A stretch of 22,847 nucleotides of DNA from JAICWP01 sp035252015 (lineage in GTDB: Bacteria; Acidobacteriota; Terriglobia; Terriglobales; Acidobacteriaceae), in the NCBI GenBank assembly GCA_035252015.1, contig DATFDP010000212.1, forward strand, positions 1 to 22,847. The letters are read 5' to 3'. The notes beneath the pieces are model-generated. The model was not told where the DNA came from, did not search any database, and worked only from the letters and a program-made list of their open reading frames with translations. Positions 15,957 to 22,847 of the stretch are shown in pieces. The stretch's first letter is position 1, and each line of letters opens with the position of its first letter. A program made the translations under genes and the position numbers.

Positions 15957-16301
15957 TCAGCCGGTCTCGCCACATCTGGGGCAGCGGCACGCTTTGTGGT
16001 GCTCCGCATTGGTATTGTTGCAGAAAGGACAGCGGCATTCCGCCTCGTGAGTGCCCCCCAAGGAGCCGCATGCCGGGCAAACGCAGCCCAGGGTGTGCTT
16101 CCCGCCGCCCTCCCCGCACATTGGGCAGTGGCAGTACTCGCGATGGCGTCCACCGAACTTATAGGCCGAGTAGGACATATACTGCGGGCCTCGGCTTGCG
16201 CCCGGACTACCTCCAACAGAATATCGGGGGCCGATGTAATTGGCGGAACTGGCGGTATTTTGCCACCAAGCTATACCCATCGCCAGCGCATATCGAGGCA
16301 T
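15957..16301 (-). CDS. Cys/His-rich tandem-repeat mini-protein (predicted zinc-knuckle array)
   Basis: 114 residues from ATG 16301, the first start after an in-frame stop; ATG 16280 is the alternative and neither has a good SD. Residues 1-55 are Gly/Ser/Tyr-rich with no signal peptide. Residues 57-114 are 3.6 exact 16-residue repeats: unit 1 'CHCPMCGEGGGKHTLG', unit 2 'CVCPACGSLGGTHEAE', unit 3 'CRCPFCNNTNAEHHKA', unit 4 'CRCPRCGETG' then stop. Pairing CPxC and His of one unit with the first Cys of the next gives three C-x2-C-x6-H-x3-C modules plus a last CPRC, which would suit three zinc ions. Repeat conservation and G/C-biased third positions in this frame only argue for a real gene. No named family is recognised. 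It is divergent from the DUF5996/UBP pair. Confidence 0.72.
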   Translation of the reverse strand: MPRYALAMGIAWWQNTASSANYIGPRYSVGGSPGASRGPQYMSYSAYKFGGRHREYCHCPMCGEGGGKHTLGCVCPACGSLGGTHEAECRCPFCNNTNAEHHKACRCPRCGETG

Positions 16302-16379
16302 GGCATAGTGTATGGCTTGGTTCGTTCAGCATGGCTGTCAGTTCCGGTGGCCGTGGGTTGGCAGGTACGAAGAAGATGT

Positions 16380-16391
16380 GCATCATGATGC
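16380..16391. promoter_or_regulatory. 12-bp perfect palindrome in divergent promoter region
   Basis: GCATCATGATGC reads identically on both strands and sits between the divergent Cys/His-repeat gene (start 16301) and the DUF5996 gene (start 16425). It is nested in a wider inverted repeat, GGCAGG (16360-16365) with CCTGCC (16391-16396). A shared operator for both genes is possible; no regulator is known. Confidence 0.35.
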
Positions 16392-16424
16392 CTGCCACAA
16401 ATTATGGAGAGGATAGAGGTTCTT

Positions 16425-17351
16425 ATGTCAGATCAGCTGGACGAGCGTGAACGGGAGAAAACATGGCCAGCGCTTCGGCTGGCCGCCTGGAAAGATACTT
16501 TAGCCACCCTGCACATGTGGTCACAGATGGTGGGTAAGATCCGCCTGCAGTTGACGCCCAAGCTGAATCACTGGTGGAATGTTCCGCTTTACGTGAGCTC
16601 GCGCGGCCTCACCACTTCGCCCATTCCCTACGGGCAGCGGACCTTCGAAATTCAGTTTGACTTCATTGACCACAGCCTTGTGATTACGACCAGTGACGGA
16701 AAGGTGGACCACCTGCAACTCAGGCCGGTGGCGGTGGCCGACTTCTATCGCGAACTCATGGCGCATCTCGGCTCGCTTGGTTTGCAGGTGAGGATTAACA
16801 CCAAACCCTGTGAGATTCTCGACCCCATTCCTTTTGAGCGCGACACTGTGCACGCCGCCTACGATCCCGAGTACGCCAACCGCTTCTGGCGCATTCTGGT
16901 GACAATAGAGAGCATCTTTGTGGAATTCCGCTCTCACTTTCTGGGCAAATGCAGCCCAGTGCATTTCTTCTGGGGCAGCTTCGACCTGGCGGTGAGTCGC
17001 TTTAACGGGCGTCGCGCGCCGGAGCGCCCGGGCGCCGACGCCATCACTCGCGAAGCGTACTCGCATGAGGTGATTAGTGTCGGCTTTTGGCCCGGCGGCG
17101 GCAGCGTGAATGGTCCCGCGTTCTATTCCTATACCGTCCCCGAGCCCGAAGGGTATTCGGCGGCCAAGGTGCAGCCCTCCGCCGCTTTTTATGATCCACA
17201 ATTGCGGGAGTTTCTCCTGATGTACGATGAAGTGCGCGCGGCCGAGTCGCCCCGGCGCGCGCTGCTGGATTTTCTGCAAAGCACCTATGAAGCGGGCGCT
17301 GATCTCGCCCGCTGGGACCGTAACGCCCTGGAAATGCCTGCCGCAGCCTAG
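16425..17351 (+). CDS. DUF5996 family protein
   Basis: 308 residues from ATG 16425, preferred because AGAGG lies 5 nt upstream; ATG 16404 adds seven residues and lacks an SD. The whole length matches DUF5996: 'WPALRLAAWKDTLATLHMWS', 'HWWNVPLYVSSRGLTTSPIP', 'YGQRTFEIQFDFIDHSLVI', 'VHFFWGSFDLAVSRFNGRRA' and a late 'SVGFWPGGG'. It appears soluble and cytoplasmic, with no signal peptide or membrane segment. Function is unknown; the conserved Trp/His/Tyr blocks suggest a binding pocket or enzyme (inference). A UBP-type zinc finger gene begins 20 bp after its stop on the same strand, so the two are probably one operon. Confidence 0.87.
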   Translation: MSDQLDEREREKTWPALRLAAWKDTLATLHMWSQMVGKIRLQLTPKLNHWWNVPLYVSSRGLTTSPIPYGQRTFEIQFDFIDHSLVITTSDGKVDHLQLRPVAVADFYRELMAHLGSLGLQVRINTKPCEILDPIPFERDTVHAAYDPEYANRFWRILVTIESIFVEFRSHFLGKCSPVHFFWGSFDLAVSRFNGRRAPERPGADAITREAYSHEVISVGFWPGGGSVNGPAFYSYTVPEPEGYSAAKVQPSAAFYDPQLREFLLMYDEVRAAESPRRALLDFLQSTYEAGADLARWDRNALEMPAAA

Positions 17352-17370
17352 TCGGCGAGGAGATAATGAA

Positions 17371-17643
17371 ATGGCCTCAGAATGCACTCACCTCAACCAG
17401 ATCCGCGTCACCACCACCAACAAACATGTTTGCGAGGACTGCGTTAAGACCGGCGATAGCTGGGTCCACCTCCGCATGTGCCTGGAGTGCGGCCATATCG
17501 GCTGCTGCGACTCCTCCAAGAACAAGCACGCCACGAAACACTTTCACGCTACGCGCCATCCTCTGATGCGTTCCATCGAGCCGGGCGAGAAGTGGATGTG
17601 GTGCTATGTGGACGAAATGATGACGGGCGAGATTGCCGCCTGA
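17371..17643 (+). CDS. UBP-type zinc finger protein (bacterial)
   Basis: 90 residues from ATG 17371, with GAGGAG about 10 nt upstream. The whole protein is a zf-UBP domain: candidate metal ligands are C5, H7, C21, C24, C37, C40, C45, H53, H57 and H63, in stretches such as 'CLECGHIGCCDSSKNKHATK' and 'HPLMRSIEPGEKWMWCYVDE'. In eukaryotes this fold binds the free C-terminus of ubiquitin. The Arg that follows the GCG motif in ubiquitin-binding members is absent here (Cys-Asp-Ser), as I recall for bacterial members, so ubiquitin binding is not implied. It is probably co-transcribed with DUF5996 upstream. Family is secure; cellular role unknown. Confidence 0.9.
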   Translation: MASECTHLNQIRVTTTNKHVCEDCVKTGDSWVHLRMCLECGHIGCCDSSKNKHATKHFHATRHPLMRSIEPGEKWMWCYVDEMMTGEIAA

Positions 17644-17660
17644 TTGGATAGTAACAAGTA

Positions 17661-17716
17661 CATCTCTACCGATACTTAACGGCTACGATCGGTAGAGATG
17701 TTGCTTGCAACATCTC
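17661..17716. terminator. Overlapping double hairpin between convergent genes
   Basis: Stem A pairs CATCTCTACCGAT (17661-17673) with ATCGGTAGAGATG (17688-17700), 13 bp perfect with a 14-nt loop. Stem B pairs GAGATGTTGC (17695-17704) with GCAACATCTC (17707-17716), 10 bp perfect with a 2-nt gap, so its real loop is slightly larger. The two share 17695-17700 and cannot both be fully formed. It lies between the UBP stop (17643) and the SBP-like stop (17744), so it is probably a bidirectional terminator or mRNA 3' structure. No long T-run follows. Confidence 0.65.
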
Positions 17717-17743
17717 ACATGGCAGCTGGTTCTTCCGCCACCT

Positions 17744-18739
17744 TCACTTTGCCGTCGCGGACTTTTGAGCGCTGATGAACGCGTCCACGTTGCTCTTATC
17801 AATCAGGGTAGCGCCGGTATCTACGAACGCGGGCAGGGGTGAGAACGGGTCCTGGGCCCAGTTCTGCTGCAACGAGCGCAGCTTGTGGTGGTACAAGTCG
17901 TCCAGCATTTCGAGGCCAACCAAGGACATGGTATAGGGCTTCTGTGCCACCGTGGCGGCGATCACGCCTTTCTTGATCCAATCCAGTGTGTCGGGATCGG
18001 TGTCCATGGCCACCACCGTCTTGCCGGTCACGTGATAGCGATCGAGTACCTCGCCCACCTCCTTGCCGGCCAGCGCCTCCAAGCAGACAAATCCATCAAC
18101 CTTCTCTTTTTTCTGTCCGATGATCTGCTCAGTGGTATCGAAAGCCACACGGGGATCGCCGTGAATGTCCACTAAGCGCACGATCTTCAGGCCGGAGTAG
18201 GAGGCGAAGATGTCACGATAGCCACGCAGGCGGTCATCCAGGTTGGTCTGGCCAGGCATGGTGAAGATGACCACATTGCCTTTGCCGCGCAGCTGGGCGG
18301 CAGCCACTTTAGCGCCCATTACCCCAGCCTGATAGTTATTGGTGCCAATAAAAAACAGTCGCTTACTCTCGGGCGCGTCAGAGTCAATGGTGATGACAGG
18401 GATGCCGGCGGCAATGGCCTGATCAATGTCGGCGCGCATCAGTTGCCCGCTGGCGGGCGAAACCAGGATGCCTGTCGGCTTGCTCTGCAACAGCTTTTCG
18501 AATTCCAGTTGCTCTGCCTTGGGATCATAGGTATCAGGGCCGACGAACTCAGCTTTCACCTTCATCTGCGCCGCGGCATGCAGAAATCCAGCGCCCGCAG
18601 CTTGCCAGTAGGGTATTTGCTTGTTAGTGGTCACCAGGTAATAATTTTCATCGGCGCTGTGCTGGGAAGCACAACCGGCCCACGCGAAAATGAGAACCAG
18701 GACCAGCAGCAGGTTGCTGCCTTGGCTTCTAATCGTCAT
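17744..18739 (-). CDS. Periplasmic sugar-binding-type lipoprotein (Peripla_BP_4 / RbsB-like)
   Basis: 331 residues. Lipoprotein signal with C23 ('LIFAWAGC'). The mature part has the two-lobe periplasmic binding fold of sugar ABC solute-binding proteins: 'YYLVTTNKQIPYWQAAGAGF', 'GILVSPASGQLMRADIDQAI', 'IPVITIDSDAPESKRLFFIG', 'LRGYRDIFASYSGLKIV' and 'VVAMDTDPDTLDWIKKGVIA'. A GGAGGG box 5 nt upstream fixes the ATG. No ABC permease or ATPase gene is in the window, so it is an orphan binding protein that may serve an unlinked transporter or act as a sensor. The Ser/Thr kinase gene lies 98 bp upstream on the same strand. Confidence 0.9.
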   Translation of the reverse strand: MTIRSQGSNLLLVLVLIFAWAGCASQHSADENYYLVTTNKQIPYWQAAGAGFLHAAAQMKVKAEFVGPDTYDPKAEQLEFEKLLQSKPTGILVSPASGQLMRADIDQAIAAGIPVITIDSDAPESKRLFFIGTNNYQAGVMGAKVAAAQLRGKGNVVIFTMPGQTNLDDRLRGYRDIFASYSGLKIVRLVDIHGDPRVAFDTTEQIIGQKKEKVDGFVCLEALAGKEVGEVLDRYHVTGKTVVAMDTDPDTLDWIKKGVIAATVAQKPYTMSLVGLEMLDDLYHHKLRSLQQNWAQDPFSPLPAFVDTGATLIDKSNVDAFISAQKSATAK

Positions 18740-18837
18740 TTCGACCCTCCGATAAGACAGACCTACGGCCTAAGCATCTGAGTCCCGACTACCGGCGAAT
18801 ACTGGCTAAGAAAGCGATGCTGCAATTTCTTTAACGT

Positions 18838-21249
18838 CTAGCGTCCCGGTCCGGTGAGTGCGGCCAGAAACCGGCTCTGGCATTGGTTGGCCAGGGACTG
18901 CAATTCGGAAAATTCCGGTTTCTCGCGCAACTTGGCCCAAAGCGGGTCCACCTGCAGGGCCGAGGATGCGCAGTAGTTCTGCTCGATAGCGCTGCGCAAC
19001 AGGTCGAAGGCTACCTGCTCCTGTCCGCAATAGCCCAACAGCGAAGCATGAAAATATTTCATTTCCGGGTCGCGCAGCAACCTGAGGGCGGGCTGTGTCC
19101 GACGCGTTATCTCCGTCATTTCCGCCGGCCGTTGCAGGCAGGTTTGCAGCAGGCTGCCATACCAGGGCGCGTCATTTGTCATGCGCTGAGTCGCCTGGCG
19201 CGCCTCGGCGGTTTGTCCGGAACGCAGCAGGATGGCAGGGGTCATATTGCGCGCCCACTCCGAGTGCGCGTCCAGGCGGAGGTATTGCAGGGCTTTGGGG
19301 GCCCGGCCCAGTTCCATATCGGCAAATGCGCAGGAGCGCAGATTGTAATTGCCCGGATCAAGGGTGAGGGCAGCATCGCATTCCTGCGATGCCGCTTCCA
19401 GCAGGCCCGCCCAGCGATACACATAGGCCACGGTGAAATGGGCGTCAGCATTGTCGGGACGGCGCTTTACCAACGCCTCGGCTTCTCCAGCTTTGTCAAG
19501 TTCTCCCCACTCGATGCGGTTGAGGGTCAAATCGGATGCGGCCGAGATCAGGTTAGGATCGAGCGCAAGGGCACGCTCAAGATCAGCGGTGGAGCGGTCA
19601 AAGGCCGTATCTCCACCGTCGGAATAGGTGGCGTCGAGGTAATAACGTCTGCCCAGCGCCTGCCATGCGGGCGCGTAGTTAGGGTCAAGTTTGACCGCTT
19701 TTTCCAGCAGCGCGATGGCTTCCTTGTTGGGCGCGGGGTCATGAGGAATAGCCGAGCTGCGCAGATAGAAGTCGTAAGCTTGCGAGTTCTTGGGACGGGG
19801 GCCCGCCCGCAGCGGAGTGCTTACCAGGCCCATGCGGGGGATAAACTCCTGCCGCACCTGGTTGGCAATGTTCTCCTGCATGGCGGTCAGATCACTGGCG
19901 GCGGCAGCGACCGTTCCCTGCCAGAACACGCGGTTCGTTCCTACCTCGACCGCCTCCAGCGTCACCCTCAACGTCGAGCCCTGCTTCAAGTAGTGGCCGG
20001 TTAGAACCACGGCCACGCGCAGATTCCGGCCCGCCTGCTGCGGATCCATTTCTGCGAGTTTGCGTGATTCCTCCAAAGGGCGCACTTCGAGCGTGGGAAC
20101 ATACGTAAGCTGAGTAGCAATCTCGTCCGCCAGCGCGAAGCTGAGGAAGTCCATGTTTTTGTCGCCGGTCACATTTCGGAAAGGTATGACGGCGATGGTG
20201 TTGGGCGCTCCGGAACCATTACGAGCGTGTTTGAACCACCAGGCGCCCACGGCAATAAGCACAGTAATCAGCAATCCGGCCATGGCCAGCAGCAGGTAAT
20301 GGTGATACCAGCTTGGCCCCTGAAAGGTCTTGCTGGGCAGTCGCGGCACCAACGCCGATTTGCGCAGCGACGCCGGCATCAATCCGGACTCGGTGTCTCG
20401 CTTCAGCCGCTGCAAGTCGGTGCGCAGCTGGCCGGCGGTACCATACCGGTCTTCGCGTTTTTTTTCCAGCGTCTTGCCCACAATGCGCTCGAATTCGGGC
20501 GGCAGCTCGGCGTTGAAGACCAGGGGCGAAGCCGGCTTTTGGTGCAGGATGGCCTCCAGCGTAAGCACCACGTTTTTGCCGGCAAACGGCTTGCGGCCGG
20601 TGGCCAACTCGTAGAGCACGACGCCGAAGGAGAACAAGTCGGAGCGCGCGTCCACTTCCTCGCTGCGCACCTGCTCCGGGGACATGTAGACCGCGGTCCC
20701 GGGCACCACGCCCTCGGCGGTGAGGCTCTCCTCTATGGATGAGTTGGAACTGCCATCGGGGGCGAACGCCTGTTGCGCCGGGCTCAGCTTGGCCAAACCG
20801 AAATCGAGGATTTTAGCTTGCCCGCGCGGCGAGACATAGATGTTGGCGGGCTTGATGTCGCGGTGCACAATGCCCTTGTCGTGGGCCGCACCCAGCGCGT
20901 CGGCCACTTGGATGCCCACGTCCAGCAATTCTTCCAGCGGCAGCGGCTGGCCATGCATTCGCTGTTTCAGGCTCTCACCTTCCAGCATCTCCATGACGAT
21001 GAAAGGCCGGCTGTCGTGCTCCTCCACCTCGTAAATGGTGCAGATGTTGGGATGGTTAAGGGCTGAAGCCGCGCGCGCCTCGCGCAGAAAACGCTGCAAA
21101 GCCTTGGGGTCGTGGGCCAGATTGTCAGGGATGAACTTGACGGCTACGCGGCGACCGAGCTTGAGGTCTTCCGCTTCGTAGACAACGCCCATACCGCCAC
21201 CACCGAGTTTGCGTACGATGCGGTAATGGGCAAGGACTTCGCCGATCAT
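18838..21249 (-). CDS. Ser/Thr protein kinase with TolB-like and TPR domains
   Basis: 803 residues. A complete Hanks-type kinase domain (about 8-265) has the glycine loop 'LGGGGMGVVY' (15-24), K38 ('VAVKF'), E57, catalytic loop 'HRDIKPAN' (129-136, D131), D149 of DFG, and 'GTAVYMSPEQ' in the activation segment; all catalytic residues are intact. One transmembrane helix lies at about 317-338. Outside is a TolB/FlgO-like domain (about 350-480, 'NTIAVIPFRNVTGDKNMDF'), then several TPR units ('AIALLEKAVKLDPNYAPAW', 'ADLERALALDPNLISAASDL'). This architecture is common in Acidobacteriota. It probably senses an envelope or cargo signal and phosphorylates cytoplasmic targets (inference). The SBP-like lipoprotein gene follows on the same strand. 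Confidence 0.93.
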   Translation of the reverse strand: MIGEVLAHYRIVRKLGGGGMGVVYEAEDLKLGRRVAVKFIPDNLAHDPKALQRFLREARAASALNHPNICTIYEVEEHDSRPFIVMEMLEGESLKQRMHGQPLPLEELLDVGIQVADALGAAHDKGIVHRDIKPANIYVSPRGQAKILDFGLAKLSPAQQAFAPDGSSNSSIEESLTAEGVVPGTAVYMSPEQVRSEEVDARSDLFSFGVVLYELATGRKPFAGKNVVLTLEAILHQKPASPLVFNAELPPEFERIVGKTLEKKREDRYGTAGQLRTDLQRLKRDTESGLMPASLRKSALVPRLPSKTFQGPSWYHHYLLLAMAGLLITVLIAVGAWWFKHARNGSGAPNTIAVIPFRNVTGDKNMDFLSFALADEIATQLTYVPTLEVRPLEESRKLAEMDPQQAGRNLRVAVVLTGHYLKQGSTLRVTLEAVEVGTNRVFWQGTVAAAASDLTAMQENIANQVRQEFIPRMGLVSTPLRAGPRPKNSQAYDFYLRSSAIPHDPAPNKEAIALLEKAVKLDPNYAPAWQALGRRYYLDATYSDGGDTAFDRSTADLERALALDPNLISAASDLTLNRIEWGELDKAGEAEALVKRRPDNADAHFTVAYVYRWAGLLEAASQECDAALTLDPGNYNLRSCAFADMELGRAPKALQYLRLDAHSEWARNMTPAILLRSGQTAEARQATQRMTNDAPWYGSLLQTCLQRPAEMTEITRRTQPALRLLRDPEMKYFHASLLGYCGQEQVAFDLLRSAIEQNYCASSALQVDPLWAKLREKPEFSELQSLANQCQSRFLAALTGPGR

Positions 21250-21374
21250 CGGGGAGGGTCTCCGCCCCGCCTGGCAAGCAGCCCATGGTATGACGGACGC
21301 CCGGCGAGGTCAACGATATGGTTTGCGTCGGCGAATATACCTCATCTTTCTCCAGCAGCTAGTCCTGCCGCCCT

Positions 21375-21380
21375 TATAAT
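21375..21380 (+). promoter_or_regulatory. Candidate -10 box for the GAF-GGDEF gene
   Basis: A perfect TATAAT, 30 bp upstream of the GTG start at 21411, in the divergent region shared with the kinase gene. No recognisable -35 hexamer sits at the expected 16-18 bp spacing, so activation or an extended element may be needed. Confidence 0.4.
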
Positions 21381-21410
21381 CACGGCAAACGACCGCCAAG
21401 GGAACCATCC

Positions 21411-22847
21411 GTGAGCTCGGGTTACGCCAGCGTTCGCGATGTAGCCGTCCTGCAGCAGGCCACGCAGCTTATCCTCGCCAGTACCGACCTGGAAACAGCG
21501 CTGCACCAGGCTCTACTGGTGGTGCGGACCTACTTCGGCGCCAGCCGTTGCGCCGTTTTTCTGCTGGACGAGCCGGCGCACGAACTTTATCCGCAGACGC
21601 ATCATGGATATGACGCCGGCGCCGCGCCCGGCCGCCTGCGGCTGGAAAGTGAAGGAACAGCGCAGCAGGCGGCCCAGACCAGGTCCCTGGTACATGTGCG
21701 CGAGGAGGCTGCGAAGGGCGGCAGCGAGCTGGCTTTGCCGCTGCTGGTCCGCGACCAACTGCTGGGCGTGCTTCTACTGGTCAGTGACAATCCCGACGCC
21801 TTTCCGGAGAGCATCGTTCCGTTGCTCTCGCTGTTTGCGGCCCAGACCGCGGTGGCGGTGGAAAATGCCCGGCTACACTCCACGGCGCTGCGTCGCCGAC
21901 GCCAGATTGAGCTCATCAATCTAATCGCCCGCACCGCCTCTTCGGCCAGCCATACACAGCAGTTTTTTTCGACTCTGGCTGATCTGCTGGGCGACGCCTT
22001 CGAAGGCGCCAGGGTTGCTATCGTCTTGCGCGGGCCGCAAGGCATCTTCGTGCCCGCGGCTTCTCCCAACGGCGAACCCGACGTGGAGCGCTTCCGGGCA
22101 TCGGCGCGCAATGGAGCCCTGGCCAAGGCGCTGGAGCAGCGTAGCGCCGTGCTCGAGGCGGACGTAGCAGCCAAGCCTGACTGGCCGACCTGTTTTGCCT
22201 ACACCGGCTCGGAATTGTGCGCTCCCCTGGTGTTCCTGGGAGAAGCCATGGGCGCGATGGTGCTGGCGAATGAGCGCGCCAATTTTTTCACCGCCGATGA
22301 CCGCACCCTGGCGCAGGCCGCGGCGGATGTTTGCGCCACCGCCACCAGGAACGTGCAGCTGGCCGAAGAACTGCACCGGGTAGCCAATCAGGATTTTCTT
22401 ACCGGTTGCCACAACCAGCGCTATTTCTATTTCGCTCTGGCACAGGAGGTGGCACGCGCCCGCCGCTACAACAAGCAGTTTGGAGTGATCCTGCTCGACC
22501 TGCGCCATTTCCGCCAGGTAAACGCGACGTATGGCTTTGAAACCGGCGACCAGTTGCTGCACAAGGTGGCCCGCAGTCTACAACTCCAGCTGCGCAGCAA
22601 CGATGTGCTCTGCCGCTACATGAGCGACCGCTTTGCCGTGGTGCTGCCGGAAATTGACCGCCGGGGCGTGGAGGCGGTGATGGGCAAATTGCGCTCGGCG
22701 GTGGAAGCCATTACCCTGCCCCGCACCACAACCGGGTTGCAGCTGGCCTGCGCTTTGGTTATGTGCCCGCATGACGGCGTCACCGAACTGGATCTGGCGA
22801 ATCTACTGCTGGAAAGACTGGAAAAAGCTAAAGCCGGGAGTCAGTAG
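21411..22847 (+). CDS. GAF-GAF protein with degenerate GGDEF domain and intact I-site (probable c-di-GMP receptor)
   Basis: 478 residues from GTG 21411 (AAGGG about 8 nt upstream); the stop TAG is the last codon of the window. GAF 1 (about 10-155) and GAF 2 (about 165-315) are followed by a GGDEF domain (about 325-475). 'FLTGCHNQRYF' (329-339) matches the DPLTGLxNR start, and D363, N371 and D380 are kept in 'LLDLRHFRQVNATYGFETGD' (361-380). The GG(D/E)EF signature is MSDRF (404-408), lacking both glycines and the second acid, so cyclase activity is unlikely. The inhibitory-site motif RxxD is retained as RSND (395-398), exactly five residues before the signature. The pattern fits a c-di-GMP-binding receptor (cf. 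PelD) controlled by GAF ligands (inference). Confidence 0.9.
   Translation: MSSGYASVRDVAVLQQATQLILASTDLETALHQALLVVRTYFGASRCAVFLLDEPAHELYPQTHHGYDAGAAPGRLRLESEGTAQQAAQTRSLVHVREEAAKGGSELALPLLVRDQLLGVLLLVSDNPDAFPESIVPLLSLFAAQTAVAVENARLHSTALRRRRQIELINLIARTASSASHTQQFFSTLADLLGDAFEGARVAIVLRGPQGIFVPAASPNGEPDVERFRASARNGALAKALEQRSAVLEADVAAKPDWPTCFAYTGSELCAPLVFLGEAMGAMVLANERANFFTADDRTLAQAAADVCATATRNVQLAEELHRVANQDFLTGCHNQRYFYFALAQEVARARRYNKQFGVILLDLRHFRQVNATYGFETGDQLLHKVARSLQLQLRSNDVLCRYMSDRFAVVLPEIDRRGVEAVMGKLRSAVEAITLPRTTTGLQLACALVMCPHDGVTELDLANLLLERLEKAKAGSQ

Noticed and set aside
15766..16119. 117-residue minus-strand frame downstream of and overlapping the Cys/His-repeat gene
   Set aside because: Overlaps the repeat region in another frame, lacks the third-position G/C bias and any motif; the Cys/His repeat frame is clearly the coding one.
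18883..20004. 373-residue open frame on the plus strand
   Set aside because: Antisense to the TPR/TolB part of the Ser/Thr kinase. No recognisable domain and shadow-like composition.
22593..22634. Reading the last gene as an active diguanylate cyclase
   Set aside because: The signature is MSDRF rather than GG(D/E)EF, so an active-cyclase label is not supported.

Overview
The window looks like chromosome from an Acidobacteriota (Terriglobia/Koribacter-like) bacterium. This is inferred from gene content, not from a marker gene: a Ser/Thr kinase fused to TolB-like and TPR modules, a hopanoid/ceramide-type glycosyltransferase, a PIG-L deacetylase, a secreted glycine-zipper protein, small sigma-70-like and HD-GYP regulators, and consistently G/C-rich third codon positions. 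No rRNA, tRNA, transposase, phage gene or CRISPR array was seen. Gene density is high, most genes are intact, and there is no sign of a recent island. || Layout. 102-1555 (+): a slipin (SPFH membrane protein) followed by an overlapping SPOR-domain membrane protein. 1586-6368: a divergent signalling pair, a receiver + HD-GYP response regulator (-) and a 1176-residue multi-sensor histidine kinase (+) whose C-terminal receiver has lost its phospho-acceptor Asp. 6684-7205 (+): an orphan ECF-like sigma factor closed by a clear intrinsic terminator. 7359-11265: housekeeping and accessory genes (sulfite-oxidase-like molybdoenzyme, small membrane protein, secreted glycine-zipper protein, SIMPL/DUF541 protein, deazaflavin-type nitroreductase-like protein, PIG-L deacetylase). 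11503-15573: envelope genes (TPR lipoprotein, GT39/ArnT-like glycosyltransferase, HpnI-like glycosyltransferase). 15574-15956: non-coding, repeat-rich DNA. 15957-17643: a Cys/His-repeat mini-protein (-) divergent from DUF5996 and a bacterial UBP-type zinc finger (+). 17661-17716: overlapping hairpins between convergent genes. 17744-21249 (-): an orphan sugar-binding-type lipoprotein downstream of a Ser/Thr kinase. 21411-22847 (+): a GAF-GAF-degenerate GGDEF protein ending on the last base of the window. || How the genes may work together. Two parts touch cyclic-di-GMP: the HD-GYP regulator probably degrades it, and the final gene keeps an RxxD I-site but has lost the GG(D/E)EF signature, so it looks like a c-di-GMP receptor rather than a synthase. 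The histidine kinase probably phosphorylates the divergent HD-GYP regulator. GT39, the HpnI-like enzyme and perhaps the PIG-L deacetylase point to lipid or glycan modification of the envelope. || Most unusual item: a roughly 114-residue protein at 15957-16301 (-) whose C-terminal half is 3.6 exact 16-residue repeats (CxCPxC-x6-H-x3). These repeats would form three linked C-x2-C-x6-H-x3-C metal-binding knuckles, and the gene lies next to DUF5996 and a UBP zinc finger.
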